A stretch of 61,828 bases of DNA from Bacteroidales bacterium. Its GTDB lineage: Bacteria > Bacteroidota > Bacteroidia > Bacteroidales > UBA3824. This document shows, piece after piece, positions 9,310-18,712 of the stretch. The stretch spans positions 1 to 61,828 of the forward strand of contig JAEDDH010000022.1 of the NCBI GenBank assembly GCA_016293845.1, written 5' to 3'. Position 1 is the stretch's first letter, and each line of letters starts with the position of its first letter. The position numbers and the translations under genes are program-made. The notes beneath the pieces are model-generated. The model saw nothing but the letters and a program-made list of their open reading frames with translations. It made no database searches and was not told the origin of the DNA.

Positions 9310-11073
9310 CTATTTAATTTTGAGAAATTTGGTAGTAAAATCACCTACCTTTAACAAATACACTCCCTCGGCAAGATCGGTTATATCAATATCTTCTTCT
9401 GCATAAAGGGTAATTTGCTTTACAATTTTGCCAGATGAGCTGATAATAAACACTCGCGAAGGATAGTCGCCAGGTCCCAAAATATGCAGATAATCTTTTG
9501 CAGGATTGGGAGTTAAGGTAATATTTGGGGATTTAATTTCGGTTTCGGGAACAAACTCGGTGGGTGTGGATGTTGAGCCAAAAGATGGGCGAATCATTAT
9601 TTGTCCACGTTCGCCAGATTTTGTCCACACGCCGTTGATGTTGTAATAATTGTTGACAATGGTGGTGGTGCTTTTGTCAAAACCCACGTTAAGTATCTCG
9701 TTTTGAACCTTTTTCCATCCAATATAAAAAATATCCGACACCGCTACGGCATGTTTTAATGGGAAATATACAAAACTTCCGCACTCGTTTTTGGGGATAG
9801 AAAGATTGCTATCAGAATACAATTCGTTGCCAGGTAATCCATCGTTGTCTGCCCAAATTTTCAAATCAAAAAAATTGGCTTGAGCATCGTTGAATGTAGG
9901 ATTAAAATAGATATACACACCTTTAATATAGTCAGGAACAAGAGGTTGAAAAACCACTGCCACCATACTTCCAGTAGAGCCTTCGCCATGAATACCATAT
10001 CCTGCCTCGGCACTGCCATCGTCGTAGGCATAATAATCGGCAAAAGTTTTGTTGCTAAAAAATGTGTTGTTTGGAGCAAAATCTTGATGCGAAACATCGC
10101 TAACGAGTTTTATTCCAAACTGATATTCAGCAGTTTCAAGATCAGATTTAAAAGAATATTTAAACTGTTTTGTTTCGTCAAAATCCCAATAAGGAGGCAA
10201 GTTGTACGAACCAAGCATCAATGTATCTACAACATCTTTTGACTTTAAAATCAGATTGATAGAATCAAGCATACGGGGTTTGTTGTCGTTGTTGCGATAA
10301 AAAATGGAGTATGAAATCGGGGCTTTGTCGCTTGCCTTGGCATAATGACTCCATGGCACTGTTTGATAATTTCCGATTTTGATTTCTGGACAGTTGGTAA
10401 GTGCAACATCTTGATATACAGTATCTGTTGCGCTACGCAACTTGTCTAATTTAATATAATCCAAAAGCCAATAATCGCAATTAGACACTAAGTCAGCTTG
10501 TTTTGCCGAGCCAAGACTAAAATAATTGCGAAATCTAAATCGAAACCCCTCTTGCAAATAGCACCTCTGAGTAATAGCTATCGATTCTTGTTTAAAACCA
10601 TAACAAGCTGAACCAGAAAAAGTTTTAACAGTTGTCCACTCATCGTCTTCGGGCGAATAAAAATCGAGCATCAACTCATCTTCGGGTTCGGGAGCATCGC
10701 CAAATCCTCCGGGCTGATAAAAAAATGTAAGAAAGATGGTAGTATCGCCGGGGTAGTTGAGGTTGATGGGTTTTGATGTAAGAGTATCGCCGTTGGAATA
10801 CTTCTGATTGTATTGCGATGGATAAAACGCTCCATTAGCATCCAAAGCATCAAACACTGCTGCTCCAATACTCGGTGGACGGTTTGGAAGTGTGGTTGAA
10901 ATATCAACTCCACTATTGATCCAAAGCGAGTTGTCGGGAGCTTTGCTGTTGTACGAAAAATCATCAAAAAACGGCAGTTCAAGCAATTCTGACGATTGAG
11001 CATAAGAAATGCCGTTACCACTCAAAATGGCGGTAATAACTGTTAATGTTATAATTTTTTGCGGTAATGGCAT
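9310..11073 (-). CDS. Secreted protein with T9SS type A sorting domain
   Basis: A 587-aa protein with a signal peptide (MPLPQKIITLTVITAILSG, cleavage near SYAQ). Its N-terminal half contains LPFFDDFSY and WINSGVDIS, then YPGDTTIFLTFFYQPGG, matching the MAM/concanavalin-like fold of many exported Bacteroidota proteins; the C-terminal ~75 residues are a T9SS domain (NPAKDYLHI, VFIISSSGKIV, LAEGVYLLKVGD, FLKIK). It should be surface-attached or secreted. It sits 10 nt upstream of rluD and 15 nt after the PASTA gene, so all three are likely co-transcribed. The ligand or substrate is unknown. Confidence 0.85.
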   Translation of the reverse strand: MPLPQKIITLTVITAILSGNGISYAQSSELLELPFFDDFSYNSKAPDNSLWINSGVDISTTLPNRPPSIGAAVFDALDANGAFYPSQYNQKYSNGDTLTSKPINLNYPGDTTIFLTFFYQPGGFGDAPEPEDELMLDFYSPEDDEWTTVKTFSGSACYGFKQESIAITQRCYLQEGFRFRFRNYFSLGSAKQADLVSNCDYWLLDYIKLDKLRSATDTVYQDVALTNCPEIKIGNYQTVPWSHYAKASDKAPISYSIFYRNNDNKPRMLDSINLILKSKDVVDTLMLGSYNLPPYWDFDETKQFKYSFKSDLETAEYQFGIKLVSDVSHQDFAPNNTFFSNKTFADYYAYDDGSAEAGYGIHGEGSTGSMVAVVFQPLVPDYIKGVYIYFNPTFNDAQANFFDLKIWADNDGLPGNELYSDSNLSIPKNECGSFVYFPLKHAVAVSDIFYIGWKKVQNEILNVGFDKSTTTIVNNYYNINGVWTKSGERGQIMIRPSFGSTSTPTEFVPETEIKSPNITLTPNPAKDYLHILGPGDYPSRVFIISSSGKIVKQITLYAEEDIDITDLAEGVYLLKVGDFTTKFLKIK

Positions 11074-11088
11074 ATTCTAAATTATGGT

Positions 11089-11973
11089 TTAAAAATCGTC
11101 CAAACTTTCGTCATCGGATTGCGATGGTTGATTGTTTGAATCATCACTAACAAACTCAGCATTATTGAGTTTGCTTTGGTCGGTAGTAATCCATACATCA
11201 ATTTCAGATCCTGGCAACACCATGCGACCTTTAGCAGGCGACTGTTTGTATATAACGGCAGAAAGAGAATCAGCTTGTGTTTTAACTGTTCCATCGCCGA
11301 TTTCTGCTCCGATGTTGAGCGAATTTTGAGCAGCCACAAGTCTTGCAGTATAAAGCGAATAGCTTTTGAGGTCGGGAACAACTGTTTTTGTAATACCCTC
11401 GTCTTTACCAAGCACAAGGTCGATAAGCGAACCCTTAGCCACACGTGTGCCAGCAGGAATAGGTTTGCCGTTGAACATTTGCTCAATAACAGCATTGTGG
11501 GCAATATCAGGCTTGTACGAAATTTTGCCAACACCCAAACCAACAGTAGCCAATTGAGCCTGAGCAGATTGTATCGAAAGGTCTTTAAGACTTGGCATAG
11601 CCACTTGCTCTACCGAATATGCTTTGATAGTTAAGAATATAGTACGCTCTTTTTTCACTTTAAAAGTGGCAGGAGGAGTTTGGTCAATTACCGTTCCGGG
11701 AGCGGCGTTTGAGCTATAAACCGAGTCGCTGATTTCAAATTTAAGTCCGCGTTCGTCGCAAATCTTTTTAACCTCGGTAAGCGAAAGCCTACGCAATTCG
11801 GGAACGCTAACATTTTGTCCGTGACGGGTATACACACGCAACGCCACAAATATCAAAACTACAAATAATACCACCACTGCTATCAAGATAGCCAATTGTC
11901 GTATAAGGATAAGTAATTGCGGACGGCTGTCGTCGTTATTCTCTTGATTGTTTTTTTCGGGTGTTTCTTCCAT
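11089..11973 (-). CDS. Membrane-anchored PASTA-domain protein
   Basis: A 294-aa protein with a cytoplasmic acidic N-terminus, one transmembrane helix (~residues 28-47) and three PASTA repeats in the periplasm (~53-120, ~121-190, ~195-265). Each repeat shows the expected start and end, for example VSVPELRRLSLTEV ... VIDQTPPA and VPDLKSYSLYTA ... IYKQSPA. PASTA domains bind peptidoglycan or beta-lactam-like moieties in other phyla. No kinase domain is attached, as is usual in Bacteroidota. The C-terminal tail is rich in Asp, Ser and Gln. It is the first gene of the PASTA-T9SS protein-RluD block. Confidence 0.9.
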   Translation of the reverse strand: MEETPEKNNQENNDDSRPQLLILIRQLAILIAVVVLFVVLIFVALRVYTRHGQNVSVPELRRLSLTEVKKICDERGLKFEISDSVYSSNAAPGTVIDQTPPATFKVKKERTIFLTIKAYSVEQVAMPSLKDLSIQSAQAQLATVGLGVGKISYKPDIAHNAVIEQMFNGKPIPAGTRVAKGSLIDLVLGKDEGITKTVVPDLKSYSLYTARLVAAQNSLNIGAEIGDGTVKTQADSLSAVIYKQSPAKGRMVLPGSEIDVWITTDQSKLNNAEFVSDDSNNQPSQSDDESLDDF

Positions 11974-12030
11974 GCTATGTTATTGTTATAATGGTTTTTA
12001 CCTTATTTTAATAGATAACAAATCTAACAG

Positions 12031-12038
12031 CAAAGGTA
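12031..12038 (-). promoter_or_regulatory. -7 element for the PASTA/RluD block
   Basis: The minus strand reads TACCTTTG, about 60 nt before the PASTA start. The corresponding -33 is not a clear TTTG. Confidence 0.4.
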
Positions 12039-12086
12039 AAGAGATTTTCTAAGATAGAAAATTTTTTGCAGCAATTTGAAAAAAAC

Positions 12087-12118
12087 TTTGTTTAATTTGT
12101 TAAAAATAATAATATTTG
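12087..12118 (+). promoter_or_regulatory. Promoter of the broken response-regulator gene
   Basis: TTTG at 12087-12090 and AATATTTG at 12111-12118 are separated by exactly 20 nt, close to the consensus. It still faces the pseudogene at 12173. Confidence 0.45.
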
Positions 12119-12172
12119 TAATCTAAAAATTAAGCATAGAGTGCAAATGTCAACATCTTGCAAATCAACATT

Positions 12173-12618
12173 ATGAGTATTACTGAAAAGCAGACGATAT
12201 TGGTAGTAGACGACGCAAAGGCGATTACACAGTTTATACAACAGATGCTCAAAGAACGAGAATATAAAGCCATAGGGTGCGGAAATGGTGCCGACGCCGT
12301 AAGGCTCGCGGTTGAATTCAATATTCGCTCAACCAAGTATCTCCGTCAAAGCCAAACCCCACAGATATTGATGTGTCGGCAATGATAGCCGAAATTTGCG
12401 AACAGCGACTTGAAATTACCCAGCAAGAATGGTTCGGAGGTAATGAAATTATCAAAAAAATGTCGCCCGAACCGGTGGCAATTGCTCAAATGCCATATTT
12501 TTCGGCTGTGGACAAACGCGACTATTCAAACTCGTTTTGCGATGACTATATCGAACGTCCCGCTAAACAAGAACAAAATATCGAGGTACTTAAAAAACAC
12601 CTTATAAATAATGCATAA
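12173..12618 (+). pseudogene. CheY-like response regulator, broken by frameshifts and internal loss
   Basis: The first 40 codons encode a normal receiver start (ILVVDDAKAITQFIQQML, with the acidic DD pair). The reading then fails at about 12,320. Around 12,400-12,450 one frame reads SDLKLPSKNGSEVMKL, the region after the phosphoacceptor aspartate, and in another frame 12,470-12,618 reads PEPVAIAQMPYFSAVDKRD ... DDYIERPAKQEQ and IEVLKKHL, the end of a receiver domain including the conserved lysine position replaced here by Arg. Pieces of one ~120-aa receiver domain are thus spread over different frames with an insert of unrecognised sequence (about 12,320-12,395). A segment in that insert, PTDIDVSAMIAEICEQRL, is weakly reminiscent of histidine-kinase linkers, so a kinase-receiver ancestor is possible. 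Not expected to be functional. Confidence 0.7.
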
Positions 12619-12667
12619 ACTAAATAAATTATAATATACATCATTCAAATTATAAAAAAACAACCAA

Positions 12668-14713
12668 ATGGAACAAAAACAGATAGACCTTAAAGCAGCC
12701 GACAACGTGCGAATGCTTGCCGCTGCAATGGTAGAAAAAGCAAAATCAGGACACCCCGGTGGTGCTATGGGCGGAGCTGACTTCGTTCATGTACTTTACT
12801 CTGAATTCCTTAAATTCGACCCAGAAGATCCTTCGTGGGACAACCGCGACCGTTTCTTCCTCGACCCGGGACACATGTCGCCGATGCTTTATTCGATTCT
12901 TACTCTCTGCAACAAATTCTCGTTGGAAGATATTAAAAACTTCCGTCAGTGGGGCAGCGTAACACCTGGTCACCCCGAACGCGATATCAACCGTGGTATC
13001 GAAAACACTTCGGGACCTCTTGGTGTTGGTCACGCTCTCGGTATCGGTGCAGCCATCGCTCAAGAGTTCCTCGCAGCTCGCTTTGGCAAACGTCAACAGC
13101 ACAAAACCTACGTTTACATCTCTGACGGCGGTATCCAAGAAGAAATTTCACAGGGCGCAGGTCGTATCGCTGGTTTCCTCGGATTGAAGAACCTTATCAT
13201 GTTCTACGACAGCAACAAGATTCAGCTTTCTACAAAATGCAACGATGTTTCCGACGAGGACACTTACGCTAAATACAAAACTTGGGGCTGGAACGTTGTA
13301 AAAATCAACGGAAACGACGCTGCCGCTATCCGTCAGGCTTTGAAAAACGCTCAAAACGAGCAAAACCGTCCTACCCTCATCATCGGCGAAACCGCTATGG
13401 GTAAGGGCATCGTAACAGAAAACAACGAAAACTTCGAAGGCAAATGCTCTACTCACGGTCAGCCCGTTTCTAAATCGGGTGGTTCGTTTGAAATGACTAT
13501 CAAACACCTTGGTGGCAATCCTGAAAATCCGTTCGAGATTTTCCCCGAAGTTAAAGAATATTACGCCAAGAAATTAGCCGAAAAAGCAGCTGCCGCAAAA
13601 GCAGAAAAAGCAGAAGAGGCTAAATGGGCTGCCGAAAATCCCGAATTGGCTAAAAAACTCGAAAAATACTACAAAAACGATTTTGAACTTCCTGATTTCA
13701 AGGATCTCAACTTCGACAAGGCTACCGCTACTCGTGGCTCGCTCGGCAAAACTCTTGCTGCTATGTACGGCAAAATCGAGAACCTCGTTGTGGCTTCTGC
13801 CGACCTTTCTAACTCTGACAAAACCGACGAGTTCCTCAAAAAGACCAAGGCGTTTGTTCCCGGCGATTTCAGCGGCTCGTTCCTCCAAGCTGGTGTATCA
13901 GAACTCACAATGGCAGCACTCTGTACAGGTATGTGTCTCCACGGCGGCGTAAGAACCGTTTGCGGAACATTCTTTGTATTCTCCGACTACGAGAAACCTG
14001 TTCTCCGCGTTGCAGCATTGATGAAAACTCCCGCTATCTTCCTCTACACTCACGACTCGTTCCGCGTTGGCGAAGATGGACCTACCCACGAACCTATCGA
14101 GCAAGAGGCACAAATCCGCCTTATGGAACAGGTAGACAACCACGATGGCAAAATGTCGACACTCGTTCTCCGTCCTGCCGATGGCTACGAATCAATTGCC
14201 GCTTACAAGATGGCTATCAACAACCTCGACTGCCCCACAGTAATGATCGGTTCACGTCAAAATATCGACTGTCTGCCCCAAGGCAAAGCAGCTTCGCAAC
14301 TCGACCGCGCCGAGCAAATTAAGAAAGGCGGTTATGTTGTATGCCAAACAGCAGAAGGCAATCCTGACGTAGTTTTGGTTGCCAACGGTTCTGAGGTAGC
14401 CACATTGGTTGGCGCTGCTCCCGCAATTGCAGAACAGACCGGCAAAAAAGTTCGTGTAGTATCTGTAATCTCGCCCCGCTTGTTTGAAAACCAAGGAGAA
14501 GCTTACGTTGAGAGCGTAATTCCCTCGTCGGCAAAAGTTCTCGGTATGACAGCAGGACTTCCGAGCGTATTCGCCACAATCATCCCCGGATTCAAGAAAG
14601 ATGTATTCGGCCTTACACACTTCGGTGCTTCGGCTCCCGCAGACGTTTTGGACGAAAAATTCGGTTTCAAACCCGAACTCTTTGCTCAGTGGGCTGTGGC
14701 TAAATTGAAATAA
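12668..14713 (+). CDS. tkt: Transketolase
   Basis: Transfers two-carbon units between pentose and hexose phosphates in the non-oxidative pentose phosphate pathway, with ThDP. The 681-aa protein shows the family order: KAKSGHPGGAMGGADF near residue 30, DPGHMSPMLYSIL, GPLGVGHALGIGAAIAQEF, ISDGGIQEEISQGAG (ThDP/Mg region, ~155), then the pyrimidine-binding domain with SADLSNSDKT and THDSFRVGEDGPTHEPIEQEAQ (~480) and the C-terminal domain. An Ala/Lys/Glu-rich linker (~300-325) joins the first two domains. Codon choice is strongly biased, consistent with high expression. Confidence 0.97.
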   Translation: MEQKQIDLKAADNVRMLAAAMVEKAKSGHPGGAMGGADFVHVLYSEFLKFDPEDPSWDNRDRFFLDPGHMSPMLYSILTLCNKFSLEDIKNFRQWGSVTPGHPERDINRGIENTSGPLGVGHALGIGAAIAQEFLAARFGKRQQHKTYVYISDGGIQEEISQGAGRIAGFLGLKNLIMFYDSNKIQLSTKCNDVSDEDTYAKYKTWGWNVVKINGNDAAAIRQALKNAQNEQNRPTLIIGETAMGKGIVTENNENFEGKCSTHGQPVSKSGGSFEMTIKHLGGNPENPFEIFPEVKEYYAKKLAEKAAAAKAEKAEEAKWAAENPELAKKLEKYYKNDFELPDFKDLNFDKATATRGSLGKTLAAMYGKIENLVVASADLSNSDKTDEFLKKTKAFVPGDFSGSFLQAGVSELTMAALCTGMCLHGGVRTVCGTFFVFSDYEKPVLRVAALMKTPAIFLYTHDSFRVGEDGPTHEPIEQEAQIRLMEQVDNHDGKMSTLVLRPADGYESIAAYKMAINNLDCPTVMIGSRQNIDCLPQGKAASQLDRAEQIKKGGYVVCQTAEGNPDVVLVANGSEVATLVGAAPAIAEQTGKKVRVVSVISPRLFENQGEAYVESVIPSSAKVLGMTAGLPSVFATIIPGFKKDVFGLTHFGASAPADVLDEKFGFKPELFAQWAVAKLK

Positions 14714-14741
14714 GCACACCTTATATATAATAGTAAAAATG

Positions 14742-14773
14742 GAGCGGCAGTAAAAAGCCGCTCTATTTTTTTT
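14742..14773 (+). terminator. Rho-independent terminator of tkt
   Basis: GAGCGGC (14742-14748) pairs with GCCGCTC (14757-14763) around an 8-nt loop and is followed by a long T tract. Confidence 0.85.
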
Positions 14774-14822
14774 ATCACAAAAAAATGTTTTTCTTTGCGC
14801 TGCAATCATTCACAAACGCACA

Positions 14823-15299
14823 ATGGACATAACAATATACACCGACGGAGCTTCAAGAGGCAATCCGGGTCCAGGAGGATTCGGCACAGTGCTCCTCTAC
14901 GGACAATATCGCAAAGAACTTTCGCAAGGTTTTAAACTCACCACCAACAACCGCATGGAACTATTGGCAGTAATCAAAGGCTTAGAAGCACTTAAAAAGC
15001 CAGGTATGAACGTTACCATATATTCCGACTCAAAATACGTGGTAGACAGCGTGGAGAAAAAATGGATAATAGGCTGGCTAAAAAAAGGATTCAAAGACAA
15101 GAAAAACAAAGACCTCTGGTTAAGGTTTCTCGAAGTGTATAGACAGCACACTGTACGCTTTGTGTGGATCAAAGGACATAACGAAACCCCCGAAAACGAA
15201 CGCTGCGACCGTCTTGCCGTGGCTGCAGCATTAGACACCCCACATCTTTTAGATGATACAGGATATTTAGCCGAAGAAAAAACAGGTTCTTTATTATAA
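14823..15299 (+). CDS. rnhA: Ribonuclease HI
   Basis: Cleaves RNA in RNA-DNA hybrids. The 158-aa protein has all four catalytic acids of bacterial RNase HI: Asp8 in YTDGASRGNPGPGG, Glu46 in TTNNRMEL, Asp69 in IYSDSKYV and Asp129 near NERCDRLA, plus the basic KKG handle region (~79-94). Length is normal. It stands 110 nt after tkt, beyond a terminator, so it is transcribed separately. Confidence 0.96.
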   Translation: MDITIYTDGASRGNPGPGGFGTVLLYGQYRKELSQGFKLTTNNRMELLAVIKGLEALKKPGMNVTIYSDSKYVVDSVEKKWIIGWLKKGFKDKKNKDLWLRFLEVYRQHTVRFVWIKGHNETPENERCDRLAVAAALDTPHLLDDTGYLAEEKTGSLL

Positions 15300-15310
15300 T
15301 ATTTTTTTTA

Positions 15311-15318
15311 TAACTTTG
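15311..15318 (+). promoter_or_regulatory. -7 element of the 15352 operon
   Basis: TAACTTTG, 33 nt before the lipoprotein ATG, fits TAnnTTTG. Confidence 0.5.
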
Positions 15319-15351
15319 GGACGGAAAAATTTTTAAAAGAACACATCATTT

Positions 15352-16245
15352 ATGAAACATCACTCCTTTATATTAATAATAATGGCGTTGCTGTTGGTTT
15401 CGTGCGGAGCAGGCAAAAAACTTGTGCAAGAGCAGCAAACCGCCAACCGCTATTTTTACGAAAAACAATACGACTCGGCGGCAACAGCATACGAGGAGAT
15501 TATAGCCAAATACGAAGCAAAACATATTTCGGCACCCGTAGAAGTGTATGCCTCGGCTGGCAAATCGTTATACTACTCAGGACGCGAAAAAGATGGCATC
15601 GACCTACTATACAAGGCTGAAGTTATGGGCTACGAAGACGAACTTGGTCTTATAATGAAAATCAAGTATTACGGCAAAATCGACAACCATTCCAAAGAAC
15701 TCGACAATCTTGAAAAATACCAAAACATGTATCGCAACGGCGATGAAATTCAATACGTAAGTATCCGTCTACTAAAACGATACATGCAAATGAAAGAGTA
15801 TCAAAAAGCCCAAAAAGCTTACGAGCAGATAAAAGAACCCGAATCGGCAGAAATTGAACTGATGGAACTCTATCACACAGCACTTACCCAAAACGGTGCA
15901 AAAGACAAAGCCAACTTGGTAGCTCAAAAACTATTCAACACCGACCCCAGCAACTTTATTGGTCTTAACTATATGGCACGCAAAACTTTCGACCATGCTG
16001 AAAATGCTTACGTGGCTGCAATCAAAGAATACGAAGCTAAAAAGACCAACGCCGCCTACCGCACAATGGTGCAGAAAACAAAACCACTGTTAGAAGAATT
16101 TAAAACCGCTAAAGGTCTGTATATCAAGTTATACAATCTATACAAGCGTCCCATCGACGCCGAAATATTATCTCGAATTTTTACACGGCTCAACGACAAA
16201 AAGAACGCCGCCGCATACGCTAAACTTGCAAAATCACATAAATAA
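15352..16245 (+). CDS. Tetratricopeptide-like lipoprotein
   Basis: A 297-aa protein with a lipoprotein signal ending LLVSC (Cys19). The mature part is alpha-helical with TPR-like pairs such as ANRYFYEKQYDSAATAYEEI and YMQMKEYQKAQKAYEQIKEPE, and recurrent Lys/Glu/Ala heptads up to the end (KNAAAYAKLAK). TPR lipoproteins usually scaffold envelope complexes; no partner is visible. It is followed after 7 nt by the YqeY gene and then by a SpoU methylase whose start overlaps, so three genes appear to form an operon. Confidence 0.8.
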   Translation: MKHHSFILIIMALLLVSCGAGKKLVQEQQTANRYFYEKQYDSAATAYEEIIAKYEAKHISAPVEVYASAGKSLYYSGREKDGIDLLYKAEVMGYEDELGLIMKIKYYGKIDNHSKELDNLEKYQNMYRNGDEIQYVSIRLLKRYMQMKEYQKAQKAYEQIKEPESAEIELMELYHTALTQNGAKDKANLVAQKLFNTDPSNFIGLNYMARKTFDHAENAYVAAIKEYEAKKTNAAYRTMVQKTKPLLEEFKTAKGLYIKLYNLYKRPIDAEILSRIFTRLNDKKNAAAYAKLAKSHK

Positions 16246-16252
16246 TAATACA

Positions 16253-16702
16253 ATGACACTTACAGAACAGATTCAGGACGATATGAAGTCCGCAATGAAA
16301 GAAAAAAATCAGGCAAAACTCGCCGCAGTTCGCGCTATCAAAGCCGAAATTCTCAAAGAACAGACATCGGGCAAAGGCACAGAAATTACTGATGCCGACG
16401 TGCTTAAACTTATCCAGAAGATGGTAAAGCAGCGCAACGACTCAATAGCCATTTACCAACAGCAAGGCCGTCAGGACCTTGTAGACGAAGAAAACGTTCA
16501 ATTGGACTTTATAAAATGCTACTTACCCAAACAACTTTCGGAAGCTGAAGTAGAAGCAATTGTAAAACAAATAGTTGCCGAAACAGGCGCAACTTCGGTT
16601 AAAGATATGGGCAAGGTAATGAAAGCCGCCAACGCTCAATTAGCAGGCAAAGCCGAAAGCAAAATGATTGCCGACATTGTTAAGAAGTGCCTCAACAACT
16701 AA
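16253..16702 (+). CDS. GatB/YqeY-domain protein
   Basis: A 149-aa protein with the YqeY fold: LTEQIQDDMKSAMKEKNQ, LAAVRAIKAEI, VLKLIQKMVKQRNDSIAIYQQQGRQDL and YLPKQLSEAEVEAIV, ending in GKVMKAANAQLAGKA. The domain is homologous to the C-terminal tail of the GatB amidotransferase subunit, whose tRNA-binding role is known, but free-standing YqeY proteins have no settled function. The start at 16253 is preferred to an in-frame ATG 27 nt upstream that would overlap the previous gene. Its stop overlaps the next start (TAATG). Confidence 0.93.
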   Translation: MTLTEQIQDDMKSAMKEKNQAKLAAVRAIKAEILKEQTSGKGTEITDADVLKLIQKMVKQRNDSIAIYQQQGRQDLVDEENVQLDFIKCYLPKQLSEAEVEAIVKQIVAETGATSVKDMGKVMKAANAQLAGKAESKMIADIVKKCLNN

Positions 16703-17244
16703 TGGAAAAACTGTCGTTAGAAAAACTGAACAGGATTTCGGTTGAGGAATTTAAGCAGGCAGAGAAAACGCCCATAACTGTTGTGCTCGACAATGTGCGT
16801 AGTGCACTCAACGTGGGTTCGGTTTTCCGTACTTGCGATGCCTTTCGCATAGAACGCATTGTGCTATGCGGCATTACAGCCACTCCGCCAAACAACGAAA
16901 TCCGCAAAACAGCCATCGGCGCGGAGCAGTCGGTAGAATGGACGTACGCCAAAGATTCGATCTCCGCCGTCAACGACCTTAAATCGCAGGGCTACACCAT
17001 TATAGCAGTGGAACAAGCTGCAGAGAGCGTTCAAATTCAAGACTTCACTTCTACCGGCATAGCCAAAGCAGCACTTGTTTTTGGCAACGAGGTAAAAGGC
17101 GTGGACGATGGCATTATGGACATCTGCGATATTTGCTTAGAAATACCGCAATTTGGCACAAAACACTCTCTAAATGTGAGCGTTAGCGCAGGAATTGCTA
17201 TTTGGGAAGTATTTAAAAAGTTTACAGCGAAAACCGCTCAGTAA
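16702..17244 (+). CDS. SpoU/TrmH-family RNA 2'-O-methyltransferase
   Basis: A 180-aa SPOUT-fold methyltransferase that methylates a ribose 2'-OH in tRNA or rRNA using SAM. The three SpoU motifs are visible: LDNVRSALNVGSVFRTCDAF (motif 1, ~residues 27-46), ALVFGNEVKGVDD (motif 2) and IPQFGTKHSLNVSVSAGIAIWE (motif 3, knot). There is no N-terminal substrate-binding extension, as in TrmL/TrmH-type small members; the exact target is unknown. ATG shares one base with the YqeY stop. The 3' end overlaps the convergent ABC-protein gene by 23 nt. Confidence 0.93.
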   Translation: MEKLSLEKLNRISVEEFKQAEKTPITVVLDNVRSALNVGSVFRTCDAFRIERIVLCGITATPPNNEIRKTAIGAEQSVEWTYAKDSISAVNDLKSQGYTIIAVEQAAESVQIQDFTSTGIAKAALVFGNEVKGVDDGIMDICDICLEIPQFGTKHSLNVSVSAGIAIWEVFKKFTAKTAQ

Positions 17245-18676
17245 TATTCCCCGGAATCTCATCGAAATTGTGAGTAACATATATAAGAGTGCGCCCCGAC
17301 TGACGACAATAAAAGTCGATTACGTTGCGGGCGCGTTTTTTGTTTACTGCATCCAACCCATGCAGAGGCTCATCTAAGATAAGCAGGTCGGGATTCTTAA
17401 TCATAGTGCGGGCAAGGAGCACAAGACGTTGCTCGCCATCGGAGGTCTTCAAAAACGGCTTTTCGGCAAGATGAGCAATACCAAAAGTGCGCATTATCTC
17501 CAAAGCCTTGTTGTATTGTTCTTGGTGACAAACACGGAAAAGTCCCTGAGTATCAAATAATCCCGATGCCACCACCTTGACACACGGCTGATTTTCACGA
17601 AAATAGAGGTGCATTTCGGCAGAAATGTAGCCGATGCGTTTTTTTATATCCCAAATGCTTTCTCCTGTGCCGCGTTTATGGTCAAAAAGTGTGATATCCA
17701 TATTGTAAGCACGTGGATTGTCGGCAGTTATAAGGCTTAAAAGCGTAGATTTGCCACTGCCATTGCCTCCGGTGAGAGCCCATTTTTCACCACGGCGTAT
17801 CGTCCACGAAAGGTTTTTGAAAAGCGTTCTGCCCGGATACTCAATAGAAACCGAGGTTAGCTGCACCGCAATATCAAATGGCTTTAAATCAGAATGTTCT
17901 TTTGAGGGAATGGTAATCTCCAAATCCTCATCGGGATATAATGATTTTTGAAAATCCTTGTCGGCAAGAAAAGCCTCACGGCTCATTTTGGGCAATACAC
18001 GCATCGATTTCACGGGAATCACCGTCTTGGATATTTCGGGAATCTCCTTGATGTCGGGAATGATAAAAATCATCTGCTGACGGTCGGCAATATCGCTAAA
18101 CAACTGATTTAGTTGTGCTTTGGTGTCCACGTCGAGACCAATAAACGGATTGTCGAAAATTACCAAATCGGGCTTTTTGATAAGCACCGAGGCAATAAGA
18201 AAACGCCGCAACTCGCCCGACGACAACATTATAAGTGTTTTGTGAAACAGCGGCGTAAGTTTTAATTTGCTAACCCAATAATCCTTATCGGCTCCGTCAA
18301 CAGCATCCAAATGGTCTTTGACGGTGGGCATAGGCTTGTTTTCAACAGCATCAAAAGTGTTTTCGCACGCCGAAAAACGCTGTTGATAATACATATTGTT
18401 GTAATCTGCCATGGTGTAAGCCGATTCAAAACCCATTTTCTCAACTCGCCCTTTTACGTATGTGCCACCATCGGGCATAAATCCGTAGCGGATAGAACCG
18501 CCTTTGAGGGCAACTTTTCCGCAGATAATTTCGGCAAGTTTGGTTTTGCCTGCTCCGTTAGAACCTATTATAGAGGGATTTTCACCGTAATCGATACTCA
18601 AATCTATTGTTCCGTCGAAATCTAATCCGTAAACAAACGGGGTGGCGGAGGTTAGTTTTATCAATGGATAATTCAT
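17222..18676 (-). CDS. Twin-domain ABC ATPase (ModF/PhrA-like)
   Basis: A 484-aa cytosolic protein with two nucleotide-binding domains and no membrane segment. The first domain has Walker A GSNGAGKTKL (~residue 40), signature LSSGELRR and Walker B LVIFDNPFIGLD; the second has GGNGSGKSTL (~300), a modified signature TSDGEQRL and LLILDEPLHGLD. This layout fits the ModF group of ABC proteins, which lie beside photorepair or molybdate genes in other bacteria; no such neighbour is seen here. The first Walker B lacks the catalytic glutamate (DN in place of DE), so the first site may be regulatory. Convergent overlap with the SpoU gene. Confidence 0.88.
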   Translation of the reverse strand: MNYPLIKLTSATPFVYGLDFDGTIDLSIDYGENPSIIGSNGAGKTKLAEIICGKVALKGGSIRYGFMPDGGTYVKGRVEKMGFESAYTMADYNNMYYQQRFSACENTFDAVENKPMPTVKDHLDAVDGADKDYWVSKLKLTPLFHKTLIMLSSGELRRFLIASVLIKKPDLVIFDNPFIGLDVDTKAQLNQLFSDIADRQQMIFIIPDIKEIPEISKTVIPVKSMRVLPKMSREAFLADKDFQKSLYPDEDLEITIPSKEHSDLKPFDIAVQLTSVSIEYPGRTLFKNLSWTIRRGEKWALTGGNGSGKSTLLSLITADNPRAYNMDITLFDHKRGTGESIWDIKKRIGYISAEMHLYFRENQPCVKVVASGLFDTQGLFRVCHQEQYNKALEIMRTFGIAHLAEKPFLKTSDGEQRLVLLARTMIKNPDLLILDEPLHGLDAVNKKRARNVIDFYCRQSGRTLIYVTHNFDEIPGNITERFSL

Positions 18677-18705
18677 AATTCAAAATGCATAATGCGCAAT
18701 GCGTA
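18669..18705. repeat. ATTCATAATTC-type intergenic repeat, copy 1
   Basis: A short stretch of near-tandem ATAATTCATAATTC followed by AATGCATAATGCGCAATGCG lies between the ABC gene and the YihY gene. The core taattcataattc recurs at 34554-34583. This type of motif is widespread between genes of Bacteroidota; its function is unknown. Confidence 0.5.
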
Positions 18706-18712
18706 TTTTTTA

